Source of the DNA: an uncultured Bacilli bacterium | GTDB taxonomy: Bacteria; Bacillota_I; Bacilli_A; RF39; UBA660 | Direction of reading: 5' to 3' | DNA length: 64,000 nt | NCBI GenBank assembly: GCA_934096985.1 | Contig: CAKONC010000002.1 | Span: forward strand, 1-64,000 | Shown here: one piece after another, positions 1 through 8,432 of the stretch | Layout of the letters: the number at the start of each line of letters is the position of its first letter | Position numbering within the stretch: the stretch's first letter is position 1 | Translations under genes and position numbers: made by a program | The notes under the pieces: generated by a model | What the model was told of the DNA's origin: nothing | Database searches by the model: none | What the model saw: the letters and a program-made list of their open reading frames with translations, nothing else

Positions 1-82
1 TTACACTAACCTTAATATCATTGTTTGAATCTCTATATATTAAAAAGTCATGATTAGTTATTTGTAAGTTTTTATTGCCCAT
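1..82 (-). CDS. RhuM-family protein, N-terminal part only (cut by window edge)
   Basis: Only the first 27 codons lie in the window; the frame stays open to base 1. The start ATG (82-80) follows a strong AAAGGAGA ribosome site. The peptide (MGNKNLQITNHDF then LIYRDSNNDIKVSV) resembles the beginning of RhuM-family proteins, which open with an F/I-L-I-Y strand followed by a short charged strand before the W-L/M-T-Q motif. A complete RhuM gene lies 2 kb away at 2080-3111, so this would be a second family member. The family call rests on few residues. Confidence 0.5.
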   Translation of the reverse strand, partial: MGNKNLQITNHDFLIYRDSNNDIKVSV

Positions 83-254
83 TTATTATTCTCCTTTCTT
101 TTAAATTTTTTATTTAATATTAATTTTAACATTTTTATTCTTATCAATATAAATACATTTTACTTATATTCTTCTTTTGATAAACAAAGATACACTGCTA
201 CCTTATATGTCATATTAATATTTCAACTTTCTATAAAATTTCACAAAGAAGATT

Positions 255-917
255 TTACTCTTCTTTTTTTATTTCATTTTCAATTATCCATTTTATATCT
301 TCTATCGATTTATCAATATTAAATATGCCATTACCTACTGGATAATAAACAGGATAAACTTTATATTCGTTTTTATTAATTTGTATTTTGTGACATTTTT
401 TTCTATTTTCAGATACAGATATCTTTTTATTTAAAATAATAGAACTAACTTGGTTTCCAAAAGTAATAATTATTTTTGGTTTAATTATATTTATTTCTTT
501 GAATAATAAATCAAGATATTTTTTCAACACTTCATCAGGCAATGGTCTTGCATCTATTTGTGTACATTTACCTAAATTAGTAATGAACAATTTATTTTTT
601 TCAATTTCTTCGTAAACATAGTCGCAAAACTCATAATCCCATTCTTTTGGTTTCTTTTCTTGAATTTTGTTAAATGTTTCTTCACTTAATAAATCAACTT
701 TATAGAACAACTTCCATATGTTTTTAGTTCCTAACCATGGAGACTTTCTACCTTTCCAAGATTTATCACTGGCAATATTTTTTCCGGTAGGATTCATAAA
801 AACAAAACATATATCAGGATTTTTTTCACATCCACCATTATATATAGAATCTAATTCCTTAGCACCATATTTAACTTGTAATTCATCATAATCTTTTCTT
901 AAATCTTCTATCTTCAA
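255..917 (-). CDS. Uracil-DNA glycosylase superfamily protein
   Basis: A 220-aa protein with UDG-superfamily features: a CFVFMNPTG segment where family proteins carry the GE/NPxG water-activating loop, a central ITFGNQ strand, and VYPVYYPVGNG in the place of the HPSP-type DNA-binding loop. Enzymes of this superfamily remove uracil or other damaged bases. I choose the TTG at 917 because AAGGTGAA sits just upstream and the residues that follow (KIEDLRKDYDELQ) look like a natural start. A longer TTG start at 965 lacks a ribosome site and would reach almost to the 974-1073 repeat. Substrate is unknown; the non-canonical second motif makes activity uncertain. Confidence 0.65.
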   Translation of the reverse strand: MKIEDLRKDYDELQVKYGAKELDSIYNGGCEKNPDICFVFMNPTGKNIASDKSWKGRKSPWLGTKNIWKLFYKVDLLSEETFNKIQEKKPKEWDYEFCDYVYEEIEKNKLFITNLGKCTQIDARPLPDEVLKKYLDLLFKEINIIKPKIIITFGNQVSSIILNKKISVSENRKKCHKIQINKNEYKVYPVYYPVGNGIFNIDKSIEDIKWIIENEIKKEE

Positions 918-973
918 AATATTCACCTTCTTATAAAAAAGTTTCTTTAAGTAGTTCTTACCCAATTTTTCTT

Positions 974-1073
974 ATAATTTTTGTTAATTTTTTATTAAAA
1001 ATTGTAAAAAGAAATTTAATTAAAAGCCTTATAAAATAAGAGTTTTAAAGAGAGTTTATATAAGTCGTTCTTT
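974..1073. repeat. 100-bp direct repeat, copy A
   Basis: Nearly identical (about 95%, one 1-base gap) to 3163-3262 in the same orientation. Both copies sit just upstream of a minus-strand gene (the UDG-like gene here, rhuM for copy B). Each contains two small dyads: one around TTAATTAAAAGCC and the palindrome CTTATAAAATAAG. It may be a duplicated leader or promoter region, or the end of a mobile element. Confidence 0.85.
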
Positions 1074-1161
1074 CCCAGTTAATTCCGACTTTAGTTAACT
1101 TTTCTTCTTGATTGTTATTTTTCTTTTCTGTTCTCATTTTTCTCTTTTGATACATATCCAT
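1045..1161 (-). CDS. Small basic protein of 38 aa, unknown
   Basis: An ATG preceded by AAAAAGGAAGTGATAAATA opens a 38-codon frame rich in Lys, Asn and Glu (starting MDMYQKRKMRTEKK) and ending NWERTTYINSL. The last dozen codons fall in repeat copy A. In copy B the matching frame is closed by TAA, so this is either a real small gene whose end was duplicated or a remnant of a larger element. No family recognised. The good ribosome site is the main support. Confidence 0.4.
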   Translation of the reverse strand: MDMYQKRKMRTEKKNNNQEEKLTKVGINWERTTYINSL

Positions 1162-1193
1162 TATTTATCACTTCCTTTTTTATAAATTGTAAT

Positions 1194-2006
1194 TCAATGT
1201 TTTGCTATGTTTTTAATTATCATCATTGAAATAGTTAAAAGAGTGTAAAAGATAATACCTTTGTTTGTAAACATTTCTTTAATAATTGTTTTATCTAATA
1301 ACTTATTCTTATTATCCAACTCAACCATTTTCTTGTTTTTTATAAAACAAATTAAACCAATAATTGCTAACATCATCATAAATATAGAATACATACCTGT
1401 AATTTTCATTGATATTCCTTGTAAAGTTTGAATTATAATACTTCCAAATATGTTAGATAATGAATGTAATAATATAGGTAATTTTATATTTCCTGTTTTT
1501 ACGAATAAATATGACCATATCATACCTAGTATAAAAGTATATATGATTTGTGGTATTCCCAAAGAAACACCATGAACTATCGCAAAACAAAATGATGAAA
1601 CCATCATATAAAACAATTCACCATATTTCAATAATTTATCTGCAAATACTTTTCTAAATACAAATTCTTCTACAATAGGATTAAACACGGTTAGCATAAA
1701 TATCATATATGGTGTTAATGTATTTAAATCTGTTGATAGTTCTTGCCCACTTATATTAGCAAAAATATTCACTAAGACACTCATAATCGTAAGGGCAGTA
1801 AATTGTAATAAAAAACATAAAGTTATTGATTTTCCATTCACTTTACTTTTTTTAATGTTTGTATTAGGTATTTTCTTTGTTATATTTATAAACAAGAATA
1901 AACCTATTACATATAAAGTGACTAATCCAATTATAGTTTTAAATATTGGTTGAATATTTAAATTTTTTTGAATAAATATTGAATAAATCCAATATATTCC
2001 AAACAT
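1194..2006 (-). CDS. CPBP-family intramembrane glutamic protease, frameshifted at its N-terminus
   Basis: A multi-pass membrane protein with the CPBP (Abi/Rce1) motifs: EEFVFRKVF (EExxxR) near residue 115, FAIVHG (FxxxH) and LLHSLSN. The readable frame begins at the ATG at 2006. The natural start seems to be the ATG at 2056, which has AGGAG at 2066-2070 and encodes MNEKKK. Adding one A to the A6 run (T6 on the plus strand, 2039-2044) joins it smoothly as MNEKKKRFRKSKFGIAIMFG. As written, that frame stops after 16 codons. Family members cleave peptides in the membrane; some give bacteriocin immunity. Expression here would need reinitiation at 2006. Confidence 0.75.
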   Translation of the reverse strand: MFGIYWIYSIFIQKNLNIQPIFKTIIGLVTLYVIGLFLFINITKKIPNTNIKKSKVNGKSITLCFLLQFTALTIMSVLVNIFANISGQELSTDLNTLTPYMIFMLTVFNPIVEEFVFRKVFADKLLKYGELFYMMVSSFCFAIVHGVSLGIPQIIYTFILGMIWSYLFVKTGNIKLPILLHSLSNIFGSIIIQTLQGISMKITGMYSIFMMMLAIIGLICFIKNKKMVELDNKNKLLDKTIIKEMFTNKGIIFYTLLTISMMIIKNIAKH

Positions 2007-2079
2007 TATTGCAATACCAAACTTACTTTTTCTAAATCTTTTTTCTTTTCATTCATTTTTTAATTCTCCTATCAAATTG

Positions 2080-3111
2080 CTATTTATCTTCAACTATTTT
2101 ATTACTTTCTTCAACTAACAAATCAAAATCTGATTTATACAATTTGTCTTGCTTTATTCTATACTTTTCGAATTCTGTTAATGCTTTATCACATGCTATT
2201 TCATGTGATATTTTTCCAGCATCTTTTAATATATCCCTATCATCTGCAAGCAAAAACTTATCTATTCTAGATGACCAGTCCTCCATCGTCATTGGAATAT
2301 GTCTTCTTGCCCTATTTTCAGCAATTTCTAAAAATGCACTAACAATTCCTTCTAAATCTTTTAATTCTTCTTTATTTAAATAATTTTTAGCAATTATTAC
2401 ATCTGATTCCATAATTTTACCATTAGGACTATTTTTCCATGAAGTCAAACCCATATGTTCTTTTTCTGAATTAACTCTATTATATATAAGTTCTGCTGCC
2501 GTTTGTTTTGATACAGCAAAGTGCATTTTATTTTGAACTCTTTTAAAGAAATCGATTGATATAGGAGATTTAGGATCATAATCTATACTTGTAGCATAAA
2601 TGTCAGTTACTTTTTGATAAAATCTTCTTTCAGATAGTCTAATTTCTCGGATTTCTTCTAATAACTTTTCAAAATAATCTTTATCAATAAATGAACCATT
2701 TTTCATTCTTTCTTTATCTAATACATATCCTTGAATTGTAAATGTTTTAAGTATATTTGTCGCCCATCTTCTAAATTGTGTTGCTCTTAACGAATTTACT
2801 CTATATCCAACTGATATTATTGCATCTAAATTGTAAAATTCAACATTTCTCTTAACACTTCTATGTCCCTCTTTTTGAACTAATTCCATTTTGGAATAAG
2901 TTGAATCTTTATCTAACTCCTTTTCATTATAGATATTAATTAAATGCTTTGCTATTGCCGGTTGTTCTACATTAAATAATTCCGCCATAGCTTTTTGAGT
3001 CATCCATAAAGTTTCATTTTCATATCTTACTTGTATGCCTTTGTCTTTTTCTTGAAGTTTGAATGTTATAAATTCTTCAGTGCTACTTCTAATTATTAAA
3101 TCTTTTGCCAT
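2080..3111 (-). CDS. RhuM-family (virulence protein RhuM-like) protein
   Basis: A 343-aa protein with the typical RhuM plan: an N-terminal winged-helix-like part with TLWMTQKAMAELF, then KRNVEFYNLDAIISVGYRVNS, RRWATNILK, and a C-terminal helical part with HIPMTMEDW. The family is common in accessory islands, sometimes near restriction or toxin genes; its biochemical role is not established. The ATG at 3111 is preferred over 3120 because AAAGGAG lies nine bases before it. Repeat copy B starts about 50 bp upstream. The frameshifted CPBP gene follows 24 bp downstream and may be cotranscribed. Confidence 0.85.
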   Translation of the reverse strand: MAKDLIIRSSTEEFITFKLQEKDKGIQVRYENETLWMTQKAMAELFNVEQPAIAKHLINIYNEKELDKDSTYSKMELVQKEGHRSVKRNVEFYNLDAIISVGYRVNSLRATQFRRWATNILKTFTIQGYVLDKERMKNGSFIDKDYFEKLLEEIREIRLSERRFYQKVTDIYATSIDYDPKSPISIDFFKRVQNKMHFAVSKQTAAELIYNRVNSEKEHMGLTSWKNSPNGKIMESDVIIAKNYLNKEELKDLEGIVSAFLEIAENRARRHIPMTMEDWSSRIDKFLLADDRDILKDAGKISHEIACDKALTEFEKYRIKQDKLYKSDFDLLVEESNKIVEDK

Positions 3112-3162
3112 TGTTATCATCTCCTTTGTCTAAAATATTAGTTTTTCATAAATCACTCTTAC

Positions 3163-3262
3163 ATAATTTTTATTAATTTTTTATTAAAAATTGTAAAAAG
3201 GATTTTAATTAAAAGCCTTATAAAATAAGTGGTTTTAAGAGAGTTTATATAAGTCGTTCTTT
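3163..3262. repeat. 100-bp direct repeat, copy B
   Basis: Same-orientation partner of 974-1073, upstream of rhuM. It keeps the inner dyads (GGATTTTAATTAAAAGCC and CTTATAAAATAAG) but differs at the end matching the 38-aa gene, where TGGGAA has become TGGTAA and closes that frame. Confidence 0.85.
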
Positions 3263-3318
3263 ACCAATTTATATTTGTTTTATTTTCATTATTTATTCTT
3301 TATCACCTTTATCTTTTA

Positions 3319-3804
3319 TTATTCTTGTTTCATTAAAAATTTATCAATGACATTTTTTTCGACAATGTTATTTTTATCAAGTGCATCATTTTTTATATAT
3401 TTTGCATAATTTTTATTATTTTTTATTTCATATACAAAACTTGGTTTAAATTGTTCTAAATATTCAATGACTAAATCAGCATATTCATCTATTTTATTAC
3501 CATTAACGATATCATTTAAATATTTATTTATACCTTTTTTAGTATTTATCCTTTCGATATATAAAGCCAAAAGATTAGTTGAACCCGCTTTTTCTTTTGC
3601 TGACTTAACGATGTCTAGTAAATTTTCTCTTGTCATATTATATCTAGATTTGTAGCCACCTCTTGAAAATAATATTAGTACACAACCAATAAAAAATCTA
3701 TCAGTTCCATCGGAAGGAAAAGTTTTATTAACAAATTCTATTAAATTTTTTATATTACCCTTTTCATACTCATCATACAGTTCCATTAAAATCCTATTTA
3801 TCAT
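3319..3804 (-). CDS. Hypothetical protein, 161 aa
   Basis: Not recognised. A soluble, helical protein with no signal peptide or membrane segment, starting MINRILMELYDEYEKGN after a clear GAAAGGAATTAGT ribosome site. It contains a charged NMTRENLLDIVKSAKEK helix and a Lys/Asn-rich end. It lies between the dinD pseudogene and the RhuM region, so an accessory role is plausible, but nothing in the sequence indicates a function. Confidence 0.6.
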   Translation of the reverse strand: MINRILMELYDEYEKGNIKNLIEFVNKTFPSDGTDRFFIGCVLILFSRGGYKSRYNMTRENLLDIVKSAKEKAGSTNLLALYIERINTKKGINKYLNDIVNGNKIDEYADLVIEYLEQFKPSFVYEIKNNKNYAKYIKNDALDKNNIVEKNVIDKFLMKQE

Positions 3805-3890
3805 ACTAATTCCTTTCAGTTTTATCTTACAGTATCACATGTTTTAGTTCATAACAAGTAATTTAATTTTACAATTTATTATTTAAAAAA

Positions 3891-4720
3891 TCATTTTATT
3901 CTTTTATTTCTAATGTTTTCTTTTTCTAGTTTTTTCAAACTCTTTTTAGGTGTTGGCATTTTTTCAGGCATCATACCACCAATATCGGCAATTGCTTTTC
4001 TAACTTTTTTGCCAACATCATAATGTACATTTCTAGCCTCTTTTTCACCTTGTACTTTATCTCTTATAAGTCTTTGTTTTGTTTGATTTATTCTAAATAA
4101 ATTAGCAACTAGTTCATCTTCATTCATGTTATCCTAAATATCTTCTCTATATTTTAATTTTTTTCTTTTAAAAATATCATCAGCGGTTTCACCATTATAT
4201 AACCCTTTATATCCAGCATTATGAAATTCAGCCATATTTTTAACACCAGCAGCAAACGCAATTTTTTGTAATGTATAATTGCCTTGTTTTGTTAACCTTC
4301 TTTGATAAAATCTTTTTTCATCATCTGATAATAAATCATATTCTTGCTCAGTTATTTCTTGCTTTCTCGTTTGAACTGCAAAATATGTTTGACCTAAAGC
4401 AACAACTTCTTTGTTAGGATCTGCATTTTGAACTATCAAATAACATATATATCTTGATAATTTATAATCTTTAATAAATTCCTCTTTGCCTTTACCAGTT
4501 TTTATTGGCTTGTTGAACTCAACAACCCAATCATTTTCATATGAAATACTATTTTTTGCAGATATTACTGCTTTATCTATTACTTTTGAAAATTTCTCCA
4601 GTCCTTATATTCTAACACTTTTTGTAATTCACGTGCATACCAAAATTCATTGCCATGTTCATCAGTATGTTTGATGTTTTCAAAAATACTATTAGTATAT
4701 TTATTTTCGATTTTTTTCAC
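3891..4720 (-). pseudogene. dinD: dinD (DNA-damage-inducible protein D family), broken
   Basis: Joining three stretches gives a near complete DinD of about 277 residues: KKIENKYTNSIFENIKHTDE with WYARELQKVLEYKDW, then QNADPNKEVVALGQTYF with NAGYKGLYNGETADD, then ELVANLFRINQTKQR with GKKVRKAIADIGG. The GTG start at 4720 follows AGGAGGCGAGA. Two lesions break it: a one-base loss in the A4 run at 4584-4587 (after NFQK), and an in-frame TAG ending at 4134 where the family has a Leu codon. Apparently intact pieces remain at 4134-4439 and 3891-4127. DinD is an SOS-induced RecA inhibitor in E. coli. I saw no Gram-positive LexA box upstream. Confidence 0.8.
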
Positions 4721-4886
4721 TCTCGCCTCCTATTGAATCATTATAAATATTTTTTATAAAATAGTATTAACACTTATTCATCCTAAAAGTTAATTTCCAC
4801 TTTTAATAATACTCTATCATATTATATTTCTTTACCCTTGAACATTATAGCATGGTTTAATATATTTAAAAAGGCATAATAGTTCA

Positions 4887-5909
4887 TTATTTTTTAACAA
4901 AGCTTTTGTATGCTACATAAATTCCAACTAACCAAAATGGAACTGAAAATATAATCATCTCACTTTGTTTTTGAACAATTGAAGATATAGTTGCTATAAT
5001 TAATACACCAAACCAGTATATTAAAAATATTACTAAATACATTTTTAAAAAGCTTTTTTTTAATCTTTGATTTTGAAATGCTATAGCTAAATAGTAGCCT
5101 AAAGTGCAGTACCCGCAGAACAAAAAGGGTAAAAATATTATTCTAAATATAAATTCTTTTAGCTTAATATAAATTATTGAAAATATTATACAAATAACCA
5201 TTGCTGGTATAACTGAAGTTATTTTTTGCATTATATTGGAAAACTTTACTAAATTAATATCATCCGCTTGGCCAGATGACTTTTTTAATTTAATTTTATA
5301 TATTAAATCATATATTATTACATATAATGGGCATATAATCATTAAAAGTGATACAAGTTTGTCAAAACCATTTCCCATTACAAATGAAATTATTCCAATA
5401 ACAAAAGCTAAATAAACAATGGGAAGTAATAATACGCCTTCATAATTTCCCATAGTGGTATACAAATTATAAAAATACTTATTTTTTTCTTTTATTGGCC
5501 AGCCATCATTAGTCTTTTCTAAAACATTGTAAATATAATCATGTGTTTTTAAAACAATATAGTAACCCTCCTCTAAATTGTCATAACCAAAATCATAATT
5601 ATATTTTTTGCCTTTTCTATCAACAAAATAAATATCTATATGTTTGTATTTTTTTAGATACAAAACATCTTTATGTGGTTTTAAAACTATATTTAAAAAA
5701 TATGATAACCAGCAATATAATGATATTATAGTAAAAAAAAGTCCTACAATAATTGGCGCTATAAATCCAGATGAATAATTATTAGAAATATTTTTTAATG
5801 GAAAATAAATCAGTGTTACACCAATGATACCCAAAATAGTTACTAAAATAAATGCTCCATTAGAAAAATATTTTGATTTTATTTTTCTTTTTCTTTGATC
5901 TAAATTCAT
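4887..5909 (-). CDS. Integral membrane protein, 340 aa, unknown
   Basis: Not recognised as a named family. About eight hydrophobic segments (roughly residues 18-36, 47-72, 155-175, 180-200, 232-250, 254-275, 288-310 and 318-335). Between the second and third lies a soluble loop of about 80 residues with KYKHIDIYFVDRKGKKYNYDFGY, which looks like a small beta domain. The basic start MNLDQRKRKIKSK suggests a cytosolic N-terminus. It is probably transcribed alone: a terminator lies upstream at 5943-5963. Confidence 0.65.
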   Translation of the reverse strand: MNLDQRKRKIKSKYFSNGAFILVTILGIIGVTLIYFPLKNISNNYSSGFIAPIIVGLFFTIISLYCWLSYFLNIVLKPHKDVLYLKKYKHIDIYFVDRKGKKYNYDFGYDNLEEGYYIVLKTHDYIYNVLEKTNDGWPIKEKNKYFYNLYTTMGNYEGVLLLPIVYLAFVIGIISFVMGNGFDKLVSLLMIICPLYVIIYDLIYKIKLKKSSGQADDINLVKFSNIMQKITSVIPAMVICIIFSIIYIKLKEFIFRIIFLPFLFCGYCTLGYYLAIAFQNQRLKKSFLKMYLVIFLIYWFGVLIIATISSIVQKQSEMIIFSVPFWLVGIYVAYKSFVKK

Positions 5910-5942
5910 ACAAAACTCCTACATTAATAATTATAATAACAT

Positions 5943-5963
5943 AAAAAAAGATACTTAAGTACC
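5943..5963 (-). terminator. Intrinsic terminator after the small Sm-like gene
   Basis: On the minus strand GGTACTTAAGTATC forms a hairpin followed by seven T residues, about 35 bp past the stop at 5999. Confidence 0.7.
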
Positions 5964-5998
5964 TTTCCATATTTACTTTACAAATAATTACAGGTTAT

Positions 5999-6196
5999 TT
6001 ATTTTTGCTTTTTATCAGGCAATATTGATATATCTCTTATCATATCACCATTAATTAAACGTACCCTATTTTTTTCTTCAACCTTTATCCAATTGCCTTC
6101 GATAGCAACTATTTTACCAGTCACACCAAAAGATTCATTAAATAATATAATTGTGCACATTTTTCCTATAAATTCTTTCATCAATTCTTGTGGCAT
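5999..6196 (-). CDS. Small Sm/KOW-like protein, possibly with an upstream membrane anchor
   Basis: From the ATG at 6196 (AAAGGAG upstream) it encodes 65 aa: MPQELMKEFIGKMCTIILF then GVTGKIVAIEGNWIKVEE and VRLINGDMIRDISIL, a compact all-beta pattern like small Sm-like domains. The frame stays open upstream through a hydrophobic stretch (LLFFIIIILFCIIIP) and a basic KRKRKGEKR linker back to about 6308, where GGGAGG sits eight bases before an ATA codon. A membrane-anchored form of about 103 aa starting at that ATA, or at a lost ATG, is possible. Confidence 0.55.
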   Translation of the reverse strand: MPQELMKEFIGKMCTIILFNESFGVTGKIVAIEGNWIKVEEKNRVRLINGDMIRDISILPDKKQK

Positions 6197-6325
6197 TTCT
6201 CTTTTTTCTCCTTTCCTTTTTCTTTTAATTATTCCCAAATATAATTTGTTTCTTGGAATTATTATACAAAACAAAATTATTATAATGAAAAATAATAAAT
6301 AATTTATTTTTACCGCCTCCCACTT

Positions 6326-6850
6326 TTATTTTATTATTTGTACATAATCGTCTTTTCTAGGTTTAGCAGGTGGAAGCATACCATTTGGATAACCCAAAAT
6401 GCAATGACCAATTCCCACATAGTTATCAGGAATATTCCATTTTTTTAAAAGCTCTTTTCCTTCATCGGTTTCAAATTCTTCTTTAGCTCTATGTATCCAA
6501 CATGAGCCAATTTTTAGACTATGTGCTGCGTTCATTAAGTTACCTAAAACTAAACTTCCATCTTCTATATATGTGTGTTTTGTTTTATCGGCTAAAACCA
6601 CAATTACAGTTGGAGCTGAATAAAATGGATCTATGTCTTTTCCCATAACTGAAGCATTTAACTTTGACAATTTCTGAATTGTTTTCTTATCTTGCAATAC
6701 AATCATTTTTGCGGATTGCATACCCATTCCTGATGGAGCATATTTTCCTGCCTCTAGTATTTCAAATAATTCTTCATCTTTAATCTGTTCATTTTTATAA
6801 TTTCTGCAACTCCTTCTTTCTATTAAATTTTTAATTGTTTCATTAATCAT
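6326..6850 (-). CDS. Nitroreductase-family protein
   Basis: A 174-aa flavoprotein of the NfsA/FRP fold. The N-terminal IERRSCRNYKNEQI is the FMN-binding arginine motif, LEAGKYAPSGMGMQS the conserved cofactor loop, and VGIGHCILGYPNG the C-terminal glycine-rich motif. Such enzymes use NAD(P)H to reduce nitro compounds, quinones or flavins. Size and motif order are normal. It heads a run of redox genes (flavodoxins at 7926, 9870 and 10345) that could supply or accept its electrons. Confidence 0.85.
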   Translation of the reverse strand: MINETIKNLIERRSCRNYKNEQIKDEELFEILEAGKYAPSGMGMQSAKMIVLQDKKTIQKLSKLNASVMGKDIDPFYSAPTVIVVLADKTKHTYIEDGSLVLGNLMNAAHSLKIGSCWIHRAKEEFETDEGKELLKKWNIPDNYVGIGHCILGYPNGMLPPAKPRKDDYVQIIK

Positions 6851-6894
6851 AATTTTCCTTTCTTTTTAAATTAATATTCACTTATAAATTTTTT

Positions 6895-7929
6895 TCATAA
6901 TTTACTGTATATTTCTTTTATTATTTTAGTATTTAAGCCAAAAATAACCGAATATATTAAGTAGTCTTCCCATAATACTAATTCTTTTTTTTCTTTTTCA
7001 TTTATGTTGCTAAAATCACAAAGATATTTTTTTAGTCCCACAAGTTTTATTTGTAAATTTTTACCTACTTTATTTCTAATATATGGATCAAAACTATTTA
7101 ATAATTCATAATTATAAAGGTATGATACTATAAAAACAGGCAAATAAATCATAACTACTATAAGTAAAAATAAAATAGCAAATCCAATAATCATAGTTTT
7201 TTCATTATTAATGCCCTTAATAATTAGATATTTTGCCGATAAAATAGTTCCAATTAATGCAAGAATAAAAAGCATTACTGTAATAATTATAATTTTAACT
7301 ACATGCTTTTTTACATCAGCTCTTTTCTCAAGTAATTTATCTAATATAGCATCATCTCTTACAATATTTGTAAGTTCTAACATATCAATATTTTTTAAAT
7401 TATTATTTTTTAAAGCCGATAAAATAAATGCTTCGTTTGCCTCTAAACCACTAATATCATCATTTTCAATTGTTATTTTTTCTTGAATTTTAATTTTACG
7501 TTTTAATTCAAGATTTAAAAGTGTTGCCACAATATCTTTTTCATTAAGTGTAAAATTTTCCAAGTAGCTTAATACTGCAGGAGAATATTTTTTAATAATA
7601 TCCCTATAATAATTAATATTATTTATATTAACTTTTTCAACTTTCTCACTTTTATATTTTCTTTGAGAAACTTTCACTCCTACATATATAATTGTTATAT
7701 AAAAAGAGCTTAGTAAATTACTTACTATAGTTATAATAATATAAACTAAAAAATATAATGCAAATATTATATATACATTAATAGATAAATTTTCAAAACC
7801 GATATTCTTTGAAAAATACTCATAAAACTCATTAAATCCACCATTAACTAAATTAATTAATGTAAGAATAAGTATAATACTCCAAAAAAGGATATCAATA
7901 GCATGTTCTTTCTGTAAAAATTTTTTCAT
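6895..7929 (-). CDS. Membrane protein resembling the C-terminal half of DUF2207
   Basis: A 344-aa protein with two N-terminal membrane segments (about 11-32 and 48-80), a central soluble part (YYRDIIKKYSPAVLSYLEN, then NEKDIVATLLNLELKRKIKI) and two further membrane segments near 215-275. The central part resembles the winged-helix segment of DUF2207 membrane proteins; the family's large N-terminal extracellular domain is absent. The ATG at 7929 overlaps the TGA of the flavodoxin gene (ATGA), so it is probably translationally coupled. Function unknown. Confidence 0.6.
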   Translation of the reverse strand: MKKFLQKEHAIDILFWSIILILTLINLVNGGFNEFYEYFSKNIGFENLSINVYIIFALYFLVYIIITIVSNLLSSFYITIIYVGVKVSQRKYKSEKVEKVNINNINYYRDIIKKYSPAVLSYLENFTLNEKDIVATLLNLELKRKIKIQEKITIENDDISGLEANEAFILSALKNNNLKNIDMLELTNIVRDDAILDKLLEKRADVKKHVVKIIIITVMLFILALIGTILSAKYLIIKGINNEKTMIIGFAILFLLIVVMIYLPVFIVSYLYNYELLNSFDPYIRNKVGKNLQIKLVGLKKYLCDFSNINEKEKKELVLWEDYLIYSVIFGLNTKIIKEIYSKL

Positions 7930-8405
7930 CTTATACCCATAATCCAATTATTAATCTCATCTTGTTTTGTAATAAGTTTATCACTATAACTTTCAAAAAC
8001 AATATTTTGAGAACTTATTACATTCCCTTTACATTCTTTTTGAAATTCAATAAATGTTTTACCAAGCCAACCGGCATTTGTAGCAAAAAAGTAAATATTT
8101 TTACCACTTATATCATATTTGTTTAAAAATGTTCTTATTACAGGTGAAATTGTATACCACCACACTGGAGTACCAATAATAATTGTTTCATATAAAGATA
8201 AATCAACATTAATGTCTTTAATTTCTGGCATATGGTTTGTGCCTTCCATTTTTTGCTCTTCATCAACAACAGTTTGATAGTCCGTATTATACGCAATGAC
8301 TGGTTTTAATTCCAAAATATCACAAGGTAATTTGTCTTTAATTAAATTTGCTATTTTTCTTGTATTTCCAGTATATGAAAAATATACTACTAAAATTTTA
8401 TTCAT
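7926..8405 (-). CDS. Flavodoxin
   Basis: A 159-aa protein with the flavodoxin phosphate loop YFSYTGNTRKIA at residues 8-19, the TPVWWYTISP loop that stacks on the isoalloxazine ring, and FFATNAGWLGKT. Flavodoxins are FMN electron carriers; this short type also includes FMN-dependent flavin or quinone reductases. It ends in TGA overlapping the next ATG, direct evidence that TGA is a stop here. One of three flavodoxin-type genes within 3.4 kb. Confidence 0.85.
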   Translation of the reverse strand: MNKILVVYFSYTGNTRKIANLIKDKLPCDILELKPVIAYNTDYQTVVDEEQKMEGTNHMPEIKDINVDLSLYETIIIGTPVWWYTISPVIRTFLNKYDISGKNIYFFATNAGWLGKTFIEFQKECKGNVISSQNIVFESYSDKLITKQDEINNWIMGIR

Positions 8406-8432
8406 TTAATTTCTCTTCTTTCTTATATATAT

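Noticed and set aside
2144..2383. Plus-strand frame opposite rhuM
   Set aside because: It lies wholly inside a well-supported minus-strand gene, lacks a ribosome site, and has shadow-like Ser/Ile/Leu composition.
4700..4886. Search for a LexA/DinR box upstream of dinD
   Set aside because: No CGAAC-N4-GTTCG-like site found; GAACATTATAGC near 4840 is not a dyad.
7926..7931. Possible Mycoplasma-type genetic code (TGA = Trp) because of the very low GC content
   Set aside because: TGA ends several intact genes, with ATGA overlaps to the next start (near 7926, 12729, 13277), and Trp is coded by TGG throughout.
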